A DNA stretch of 6,539 bases, taken from the NCBI GenBank assembly GCA_023426275.1, contig JAFABC010000111.1, positions 1-6,539 on the forward strand, read 5' to 3'. Shown piece by piece: positions 1 through 4,644 of the stretch; within the stretch, counting starts at the first letter, position 1, and each line of letters begins with the position of its first letter. The position numbers were made by a program, and so were the translations under genes. The notes below the pieces were generated by a model that saw nothing but the letters and a program-made list of their open reading frames with translations, was not told where the DNA came from and did no database searches. The DNA is from Pseudomonadota bacterium (lineage in GTDB: Bacteria > Desulfobacterota > Desulfovibrionia > Desulfovibrionales > Desulfovibrionaceae).

Positions 1-83
1 CGATGCGAACGAGGAACTGGCAGGAGATCATGGCCCAGCTCTCGATCTTCTTCCAGGACAGGCTCCAGGACTATCTCCGCTAA
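1..83 (+). CDS. IS256-family transposase, C-terminal end (cut by window edge)
   Basis: The last 26 codons of a reading frame enter from the left edge in the frame starting at position 3 and stop at TAA 81-83. The peptide includes RNWQEIMAQLSIFFQDRL. An R-N-W, then an N/A-Q-L, then an aromatic F-x-x-RL is the pattern I know from the C-terminal tail of IS256 (Mutator-type) DDE transposases. The catalytic residues lie outside the window. The identification is supported by what follows: 12 nt after the stop comes a sequence of the form expected for an IS256-family right terminal repeat. Whether the full transposase is intact cannot be judged here. Another transposase family with a similar tail is possible but less likely given the repeat. 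Confidence 0.7.
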   Translation, partial: MRTRNWQEIMAQLSIFFQDRLQDYLR

Positions 84-94
84 ACCATCAACCT

Positions 95-124
95 GGGGCG
101 TTTACACAGTTTTCGAGACACTCC
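95..124. repeat. Right terminal inverted repeat of IS256-family element (approximate)
   Basis: Directly after the transposase stop lies GGGGCGTTTACACAGTTTTC followed by GAGACACTCC. Read on the other strand it starts GGGGAGTGTC and continues through AAAACTGTGTAAACG, the typical look of IS256-family ends (a GTGT-type tip with an inner TGTGTAAAC block). The left end is outside the window, so the exact tip (about 123-124) and the target duplication cannot be confirmed. Confidence 0.6.
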
Positions 125-299
125 CCATCGGAGACGGGCTTGGAAAGCCAGCCCAGGACCGCCCTTGGCAATGTGTCCCATCCGTCCTATCTGACCCGCG
201 CAACCAGCATTCCGGCAATAACTACAAGATAATTATAGCCATGTCTGGATTAATAGAATTTAAGTTTGCTTCTTTGCGAACAAAACGAAAGGCAAACCC
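125..299. other. IS-to-DUF2971 intergenic region with weak promoter-like signal
   Basis: There is no credible gene here. The composition drops from mixed to A+T-rich after about 215. A GATAAT (228-233) overlapping ATTATA (232-237) could act as a -10 box for the downstream gene, but no good -35 sits at the right distance. The ribosome-binding site AAAGG (288-292) precedes the ATG at 300 with 7 nt between. Confidence 0.3.
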
Positions 300-1037
300 A
301 TGACGCACAGTAGTTGTTTATTCCATTACACAAGCATCAAATCTTTTGAAGAAATACTCAAGAACAAAACAATTCGCTTCACCAGATCTGATTTATTAAA
401 TGATGGAAAAGAAGTCAATATAACAGATATGCCAGAGATAAAACCTTGCGTATTTATTTCAAGCTGGACAAAATTACGAGACGAAAGCCCGGTGCTCTGG
501 GAAAAGTATGGCGACAATAAACATGGAGTCAGGATAAAACTTCCATACGATATGTTTAGGTACGAGACAGAACCTTTTGTATGTCACAACACGTCAGGAC
601 TCATGGTGACCTCTCTTGAGTTTAAAAAAAATAGAATAAATCATGGGCGCTATGACTCTATGACTCCATATGTCTTTGGACCTATCGACGTCAAATACAA
701 AGATAATAATTCTATATCTATCCGACAAGGCAATGGAGTGAAAATAGAAAAAATACCTGAAACAAAAACAAAAGACTGGGAAGACGAACAAGAATCTCGA
801 TATTTCATAGCGTCTTGCGTTCGATGGGACTCCCGAACCGGGTTATTCGCACCTGACAACAAACTCATGAAAAATACGCCAATTGATGAATTTTGTGATA
901 TTCCACTTAACAAAGACTGTATAAATAAAATTGAAATTATTTTAGGCCCTGATGCCACAGATCATGAGAAAAAATATATCAAAGTCCTGTTGTGCGAATA
1001 CACTTCAAGGACTCGCGGTATCGACGATATTTTATAA
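300..1037 (+). CDS. DUF2971 family protein
   Basis: This 245-residue protein has no signal peptide or membrane segment and is presumably cytoplasmic. It has the landmarks of the DUF2971 family in order. They are an N-terminal LFHYTS (residues 7-12) with FEEILKNKTIRFT and LLND, then CVFISSW (50-56), LWEKYGDNKHGVRI (66-79), a W-x-x-E-x-E-x-R-like segment at 160-167 (DWEDEQESR), and IEIILGP (211-217) near the end. The length is normal for the family and the frame looks complete. The start is supported by AAAGG at 288-292. Biochemical function is unknown. Members are often found on islands and prophages. The gene is visibly A+T-rich compared with the genes after 1827, and it lies between an IS end and an integrase remnant, so it is probably acquired. 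The HYT...E arrangement loosely recalls ADP-ribosyltransferase-type folds such as DarT, but that is inference only. Confidence 0.8.
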   Translation: MTHSSCLFHYTSIKSFEEILKNKTIRFTRSDLLNDGKEVNITDMPEIKPCVFISSWTKLRDESPVLWEKYGDNKHGVRIKLPYDMFRYETEPFVCHNTSGLMVTSLEFKKNRINHGRYDSMTPYVFGPIDVKYKDNNSISIRQGNGVKIEKIPETKTKDWEDEQESRYFIASCVRWDSRTGLFAPDNKLMKNTPIDEFCDIPLNKDCINKIEIILGPDATDHEKKYIKVLLCEYTSRTRGIDDIL

Positions 1038-1071
1038 CCAAGTCATTAACATATAAGAACTGTTTAAATTG

Positions 1072-1170
1072 TTATGTCACCGGCATACTTGGTGCCATGA
1101 TGGTGCCCTCAAAAGGGACTAACTGCTTAAAAACCAAACCCTTCCTGTCGACCAGCATTTTGACGGTCAT
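1072..1170 (-). CDS. Small hypothetical ORF or gene remnant beside the integrase remnant
   Basis: On the minus strand, 32 codons run from ATG (1168-1170) to TAA (1072-1074), including VKMLVDRKGLVFKQLVPFEG. The frame is open further upstream, through residues DLEGTPPIQ, to a TGA near 1233, just after the integrase stop. The pattern of hydrophobic and charged residues and the codon choice look protein-like rather than random. However, the ATG has no well-placed ribosome-binding site: a GGAGGG lies too far upstream. It is in a different frame from the integrase, so it is not a read-through tail. It could be a truncated accessory gene of the element or a real small gene with a non-ATG start. I do not recognise a family. 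Confidence 0.3.
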   Translation of the reverse strand: MTVKMLVDRKGLVFKQLVPFEGTIMAPSMPVT

Positions 1171-1238
1171 CTGAATCGGCGGAGTGCCCTCCAGGTCGGT
1201 GCAAGGGAGCAGGCCTGATGGCCCACTCCCCTGTCACT

Positions 1239-1382
1239 TTAGGCGTTCAAGCTCGGCAACTTGGCGATGGTGCGACGCTTCTCGTCACCGAGCAGGTGGT
1301 AATACTGGTTCGCGGTCATGTGTACCGACGAATGCCCCATAAATTGGAAATCTCCTGGCGAGGATTGGTGCTGTTCAAGGAA
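1239..1382 (-). pseudogene. Tyrosine recombinase (phage-type integrase), C-terminal remnant
   Basis: The minus-strand frame ending at TAA (1239-1241) encodes FLEQHQ...FQFMGHSSVHMTANQYYHLL and then GDEKRRTIAKLPSLNA. This is the C-terminal end of a tyrosine recombinase: the (L/M)GHSS motif carrying the catalytic His, followed by the M-T-x-x-x-Y-x-H-L segment. The first Y of NQYYHLL aligns with the nucleophilic tyrosine. Only about 48 residues are recognisable. Upstream (higher coordinates) the frame runs through A/T tracts and meets a stop near 1410, with no room for the rest of a 350-400 residue enzyme before the tRNA fragment at 1440. The other catalytic residues (first R, K, H-x-x-R) are missing, so the gene is inactive. 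Its place beside a tRNA 3' fragment marks it as the integrase of the element that once inserted there. Confidence 0.85.
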
Positions 1383-1439
1383 TGATTTTTTTTGCAATAA
1401 TATACAGTTAGTTCAATCTTTTTTAGCGTTCAGTGCGTC

Positions 1440-1484
1440 CTTTTAAGCAGACGGTCCGGGGTTCGAATCCCTGTGGGCGCACCA
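1440..1484 (+). tRNA. Partial tRNA-Lys(TTT)-like 3' fragment, attR-type attachment site
   Basis: The right part of a tRNA can be laid out base by base. The anticodon loop is CTTTTAA (1440-1446), which would read TTT. The 3' anticodon stem is GCAGA (1447-1451) and the variable region CGGTC (1452-1456). The T-stem/loop is CGGGG-TTCGAAT-CCCTG (1457-1473, one G-T pair). The 3' acceptor strand is TGGGCGC (1474-1480), followed by discriminator A and encoded CCA (1482-1484). The bases before it (GCGTC, 1435-1439) do not pair with GCAGA. No D-arm or GCGCCCA-type 5' acceptor is present, so this is not a working gene. The break at the anticodon loop matches a known crossover position of tyrosine integrases. 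The intact tRNA gene is expected at the other island end, to the left of the window. Lys identity is inferred from the loop. Confidence 0.85.
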
Positions 1485-1495
1485 ACGATACCGTG

Positions 1496-1530
1496 AAAGG
1501 GGCTGGGTCGAAAGACCCGGCCCCTTTTTT
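1496..1530 (+). terminator. Strong rho-independent terminator after the tRNA fragment
   Basis: The stem GGGGCTGGGTC (1499-1509) pairs with GACCCGGCCCC (1514-1524): 11 pairs with one U-G wobble around a GAAA tetraloop. Six T follow (1525-1530), with AAA (1496-1498) opposite them. It is probably the original terminator of the tRNA gene, now left on the chromosomal side of the junction. It would also insulate the downstream cluster from island transcription. Confidence 0.9.
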
Positions 1531-1670
1531 CGTGCGGGGAATCGGGGGTGTCGCGTCCTGAACAGGGCGAAAAGGCGGACGTCTTTTTTCCGGACTGCCG
1601 CACGGTCGCCCTCGTTTGCCCGCTGCTTTGCGTCCACCGACCTTTCGCCTCGCAAAAAAAAGCTCCCCAC

Positions 1671-1686
1671 CTCGTAATTTTACGAG
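1671..1686. promoter_or_regulatory. Perfect inverted repeat, candidate operator 1
   Basis: CTCGTAA-TT-TTACGAG is a perfect 7-bp inverted repeat with a 2-nt spacer. It ends immediately before the promoter-like sequence at 1687-1713. The size and tight spacing suit a dimeric helix-turn-helix regulator better than an RNA terminator. The regulator is unknown. Confidence 0.4.
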
Positions 1687-1713
1687 TTGTTGGCTTTGTG
1701 AATTTTTTATTAA
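1687..1713 (+). promoter_or_regulatory. Candidate promoter of the hydrolase-thioredoxin cluster
   Basis: TTGTTG (1687-1692) could be a -35 and TATTAA (1708-1713) a -10. The 15-nt spacer is short for sigma-70. The stretch is A+T-rich inside an otherwise G+C-rich leader and is bracketed by two perfect inverted repeats, which raises its plausibility. No transcription start is visible from sequence alone. Confidence 0.35.
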
Positions 1714-1717
1714 TCCA

Positions 1718-1740
1718 CGGTGAACGGGCGCGGTTCACCG
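1718..1740. promoter_or_regulatory. Perfect inverted repeat, candidate operator 2
   Basis: CGGTGAAC, then 7 nt, then GTTCACCG forms a perfect 8-bp inverted repeat centred at 1729, just downstream of the candidate -10 box and 87 nt before the start codon. It could bind a dimeric repressor over the transcription start. Alternatively it could fold as a small hairpin in the 5' leader. No T-run follows, so it is not a terminator. Confidence 0.45.
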
Positions 1741-1826
1741 GGCTCGGAAACTGTTACTTGCCGCTTTCGCTTTCTCTATTGACGCCAAGACGGCGGAAAA
1801 TAAAAGCGATGACAAAGGAGGCTTGC

Positions 1827-3353
1827 ATGGCGGACAAGAAAATAAAAAATGTCGTATTCATCATGTTGGATACATTGCAGCATAATTATTTGGGCTGCTA
1901 TGGAAATACGACTGTCAAAACTCCAAACTTCGACCGGTTTGCCAGGAACGGTTTTCTTTTTGAAAACGCCTACAGTGAAGGCCTGCCCACGGTGCCCGTG
2001 CGCCGGGCGCTCATGACCGGCCGATTCACCCTGCCGTTTGGCGGCTGGCAGCCGCTGTCCCACGAGGACACCACCGTCACCGACATCCTCTGGGGCCGCA
2101 AGGTCCAGACCGCCCTGGTTTACGATACGCCGCCCATGCGCCTGCCCAAGTACGGCTACTCCCGGGGATTCGACTACGTGAAGTTCTGCCCCGGCCATGA
2201 GCTGGACCACACCACCTACGCCGACGACCCCCTCGATCCGGGCATGCGCCCCATCGATTATACCTCGCCCACCATGGTCTACGACGAGAAGGGCGAAATG
2301 ATCGACGACGCGAGTCAGGCCCTGCTCGACGAAATCGAGTGCTTCCTCAAGTTCCGCCAGCAGTGGCGCGACGAGGACGACAACTACGTGAGCGTGGTGG
2401 CCCACGAGGCCGATCGCTGGTTGCGCGACGTGCGCATCAAGACCCGTCCCTTCATGCTCTGGGTCGATTCCTTCGATCCGCACGAGCCCTGGGATCCGCC
2501 TTCGGTCTGGACCAAGGAGCCGTGCCCCTACGACCCCGAGTGGCAGGGCAATCCGCTGCTGCTCGCCCCCTGGACCCCTGTCGAAGGTCGCATCACCGAC
2601 GAGGAGTGCGAGCACATCCGCGCGCTGTATGCCGAAAACATCGAGCTCGTGGACAAGCAGATCGGCAGGCTTCTCGACTCCATCCGCGATCAGGGCCTGT
2701 GGGACGAGACCATGATCATTATCACCAGCGACCATGGCCAGCCCATGGGCAAGGGCGAGCACGGCCACGGCATCATGCGCAAGTGCCGGCCCTGGCCCTA
2801 CGAGGAACTCGTGCACGTGCCCCTTCTGATGCACGTTCCCGGCCTCGAAGGCGGCAAGCGCATCAAGGGCTTTGTCCAGAACGTGGACATCGCCCCCACC
2901 ATCCTGAACGCCCTCGGCCTCTACCAGGACGTCAACGACCTGGACTGCGGCCATGGCTTCCCGGTCTACGGCTGCATCGACATGCAGGGCCACGACCTGC
3001 TGCCGCTTATGCGCGGCGAGGTGGACAAGGTCCGCGACTTCGCCATCGCCGGCTACTTCGGCATGTCCTGGTCCATCATCACCGAGGACCACAGCTACAT
3101 CCACTGGCTGCTGAAAGACGCCAGCCAGCGCGATTACGCCAATGCCGACAGCCCGGGCAAGGAGATCATGAAGGACGAGGCCATGTGGTCCTGCACCGCC
3201 GGGGCCAAGCAGGAAGTGCCGGACAGCGACGAGCTCTACGACCGCCGGGCCGACCCCTTCCAGCTCAACAACATCATTAATGAGAACAAGGATCTTGCCG
3301 CCGATCTGTTGCAAAAAATCAAGCTCTACATCGGCGAACTCAAGACGCTCTAA
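1827..3353 (+). CDS. Sulfatase-fold (alkaline phosphatase superfamily) hydrolase with Thr at the nucleophile position
   Basis: A 508-residue cytoplasmic protein with no signal peptide, of the sulfatase family (COG3119-like). The metal/active-site framework is visible: VVFIMLDTL (D15), LGCYG (22-26), TPNFDRFA, the signature TVPVR at 55-59 followed by RALMTGR, DPHEPW (H219), SDHG (D302, H303), VPLLMHVPG, NVDIAPTILNALG (352 onward) and the C-terminal LYDRRADP (470-477). In true sulfatases the first signature residue is Cys or Ser, which is converted to formylglycine. Here it is Thr55, which cannot be converted that way. Thr is the direct nucleophile in related phospho-enzymes (NPP, EptA/LtaS type), so a phosphate or phosphonate ester may be the substrate instead; this is inference. 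ATG 1827 has AAAGGAGG (1814-1821) 5 nt upstream. An in-frame ATG at 1809 is worse placed. Roughly the first 50 codons are A+T-rich, then the composition turns G+C-rich. Confidence 0.85.
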   Translation: MADKKIKNVVFIMLDTLQHNYLGCYGNTTVKTPNFDRFARNGFLFENAYSEGLPTVPVRRALMTGRFTLPFGGWQPLSHEDTTVTDILWGRKVQTALVYDTPPMRLPKYGYSRGFDYVKFCPGHELDHTTYADDPLDPGMRPIDYTSPTMVYDEKGEMIDDASQALLDEIECFLKFRQQWRDEDDNYVSVVAHEADRWLRDVRIKTRPFMLWVDSFDPHEPWDPPSVWTKEPCPYDPEWQGNPLLLAPWTPVEGRITDEECEHIRALYAENIELVDKQIGRLLDSIRDQGLWDETMIIITSDHGQPMGKGEHGHGIMRKCRPWPYEELVHVPLLMHVPGLEGGKRIKGFVQNVDIAPTILNALGLYQDVNDLDCGHGFPVYGCIDMQGHDLLPLMRGEVDKVRDFAIAGYFGMSWSIITEDHSYIHWLLKDASQRDYANADSPGKEIMKDEAMWSCTAGAKQEVPDSDELYDRRADPFQLNNIINENKDLAADLLQKIKLYIGELKTL

Positions 3354-3362
3354 TACCATGCC

Positions 3363-3389
3363 GGACCGCGGGCGATCCGTCCGCGGTCC
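3363..3389 (+). promoter_or_regulatory. Intercistronic hairpin between hydrolase and thioredoxin genes
   Basis: GGACCGCGG (3363-3371) pairs perfectly with CCGCGGTCC (3381-3389), and the stem can extend by a G-U and a C-G pair to a GATCC loop. Only TTT follows before the next ribosome-binding site, so it is at best a leaky terminator. It may instead be an mRNA-stability or processing element that sets different levels of the two proteins. Confidence 0.5.
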
Positions 3390-3404
3390 TTTGAAGGAAA
3401 TGCC

Positions 3405-3713
3405 ATGATACAGGAAATCGCCCAGGACGATTACAAGGAAGCGATCGCGGCCACCCAGGCCGGCGTGCTGATCGTGTTCAAGGAGTTGTGCCCCCACTGC
3501 AAGAACATGGAAAAGGTCATGGAAAAATTTGCGGCGCTGCAGCCCGGCGTCGCGCTTCTCGGCCTGGACATCCAGAAAAATCCCGAGGCGGCCAAGGACC
3601 TCGAGGCCGAACGCGCGCCCACGCTGTTCGTGATCAAAAACGGCGCCGTGGCTCAAAAAAAGACCGGCCTCATGAACCCCAAGGAACTGCTGGCTCTCTA
3701 TAAGGGCTGCTAG
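3405..3713 (+). CDS. Thioredoxin-like protein with CPHC active site (desulfothioredoxin type)
   Basis: A 102-residue cytoplasmic thioredoxin-fold protein. The active site is CPHC (C29, C32) in VFKELCPHCKNME, not the usual WCGPC. The cis-proline is P72 in RAPTLFVIKNG, and an additional Cys102 is the last residue. CPHC is common in periplasmic oxidases such as DsbA but unusual in cytoplasmic thioredoxins. From memory, D. vulgaris has such a protein (Dtrx/Trx3), reported to be less reducing than a classical thioredoxin, inactive on insulin, and with isomerase activity. This gene is probably its counterpart. It starts 51 nt after the hydrolase stop, with GAAGGA (3393-3398) ahead of the ATG, and ends 10 nt before the reductase gene. 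That places it in one transcription unit with its likely reductase. Physiological target unknown. Confidence 0.85.
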   Translation: MIQEIAQDDYKEAIAATQAGVLIVFKELCPHCKNMEKVMEKFAALQPGVALLGLDIQKNPEAAKDLEAERAPTLFVIKNGAVAQKKTGLMNPKELLALYKGC

Positions 3714-3723
3714 GGGACGCCCC

Positions 3724-4644
3724 ATGAAGCCGGTACACCACTACGACTGCATCATTCTCGGTGGGGGCCCCGCCGGCATGACCGCCGGCATCTACGCCGC
3801 CCGGGCCAGGCTCAAGGCGGTCATCCTCGAATCCAACATCACGGGCGGGCTGGTCAATTCGACCTACACCGTCGAGAACTATCCCACCTATCCCTCCATC
3901 CACGGCATGGAGCTCATGCAGCGCATGCGCGACCACCTCGATTCCTTCGAAGTGCCGGTGGAGGAGGTCTGCGAAGTCGAGCGCCTGGACCTGACCGGAG
4001 TCGTCAAGGTCGTGGAGAGCGACGAGGCCATCTACCAGGCCCGGGCCGTCATCCTGGCCACCGGCCGCAAGCCCGTGCCCCTGGAAACGCCCACGCCCTG
4101 TGAGCAGGTGCACCATTGCGCCATCTGCGACGGCGCGCCCTACGCCGGCAGGCGGGTGCTCGTGTGCGGCGGCGGCAACAGCGCCTTCGACGAAAGCCTC
4201 TATCTGCTCTCCCTGGGCGTGGCCCATATCACTCTGATCGAGATCATGCCCCGGTTTTTCGCGGCGGCGGCCACCCAGGAATCCCTTCTGGGGTCCGGCA
4301 AGGCCGAGGGGCATACCGAGACCCGGGTGGTCGACCTCGAGGTCGCGGACGACCGGCTGGTGGCGGCCATCCTGGAAAACGTCGCCACCGGGAAGACCTG
4401 GCGGGAGGAAGTGGACGGGGTTTTCGTCTTTCTGGGACAGCGCCCGAGCAATGAACTTTTCAAGGATCAGGTCACGTTGACCGAGGCAGGCTATGTGCCG
4501 GCCACGCCGGACATGTCCACGAACCTGCCCGGCGTGTTCGTCGCCGGCGACATTGTGGACAAGCCGTTTCGCCAGATCACCACGGCCGTGGCGGACGGCA
4601 CCGTCGCGGCCCTGGCCGCGGAGCGGTTTTTGCGCGCCCGGTAG
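3724..4644 (+). CDS. Thioredoxin reductase-like FAD oxidoreductase, probably NADH-preferring (TR3 type)
   Basis: A 306-residue low-molecular-weight thioredoxin reductase. The FAD site is DCIILGGGPAGMTAG (GGGPAG 13-18). The redox disulfide is CAICDG (C132, C135), the second dinucleotide site GGGNSA (149-154), and the C-terminal FAD segment GVFVAGDI (270-277) with RQITTAVADGT. The length is normal. The HRRDxxR motif that grips the 2'-phosphate of NADPH is absent. In its place after strand LTLI-type 'ITLIE' is EIMPRF (173-178), whose acidic E173 would disfavour NADPH and suits NADH. Two His (130-131) precede the redox Cys instead of the usual small/aromatic residues. The ribosome-binding site AGGGGA (3712-3717) overlaps the stop of the CPHC thioredoxin, so translation is probably coupled and that protein is the likely partner. 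It resembles the D. vulgaris TR3, known to prefer NADH. Confidence 0.87.
   Translation: MKPVHHYDCIILGGGPAGMTAGIYAARARLKAVILESNITGGLVNSTYTVENYPTYPSIHGMELMQRMRDHLDSFEVPVEEVCEVERLDLTGVVKVVESDEAIYQARAVILATGRKPVPLETPTPCEQVHHCAICDGAPYAGRRVLVCGGGNSAFDESLYLLSLGVAHITLIEIMPRFFAAAATQESLLGSGKAEGHTETRVVDLEVADDRLVAAILENVATGKTWREEVDGVFVFLGQRPSNELFKDQVTLTEAGYVPATPDMSTNLPGVFVAGDIVDKPFRQITTAVADGTVAALAAERFLRAR

Larger units (their letters stand above)
1..124 (+). mobile_element. Right end of an IS256-family insertion sequence
   Basis: This combines the transposase C-terminus (1-83) and the terminal repeat (about 95-124). The element is inserted upstream of the DUF2971 gene in the A+T-richer, island-like part of the window. 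Its transposase reads rightwards toward that gene. No obvious terminator separates them, so read-through is possible. Confidence 0.6.
1038..1439. other. Degenerate island end between DUF2971 gene and attachment site
   Basis: There is no intact gene of normal size in this 400-nt stretch. It contains the minus-strand small frame (1072-1170), the integrase remnant (1239-1382) and an A/T-rich tail (about 1383-1430) with runs of T. The tail directly abuts the tRNA-like fragment. The direct repeat GGTGCC (1091-1096 and 1102-1107) appears to be chance within the small frame. Confidence 0.6.

Noticed and set aside
1435..1484. A complete, functional tRNA gene
   Set aside because: No D-arm, no 5' acceptor strand, and the 5' anticodon stem does not pair. 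Only the 3' part is present.
1430..1738. Minus-strand open frames containing GAPTGIRTPDRLLK and WCAHRDSNPGPSA
   Set aside because: These peptides are the well-known spurious translation of tRNA 3' ends. They lie over the tRNA fragment and terminator.
1548..1826. Upstream in-frame extension of the hydrolase (93 more codons)
   Set aside because: It runs through the leader with its two inverted repeats, resembles no protein family, and has no ribosome-binding site. AAAGGAGG directly before ATG 1827 fits far better.
1776..3725. 649-codon minus-strand open frame opposite the hydrolase and thioredoxin genes
   Set aside because: It is antisense to two clearly homologous genes. The Val/Gly/His-rich translation is the usual mirror of G+C-rich coding DNA.
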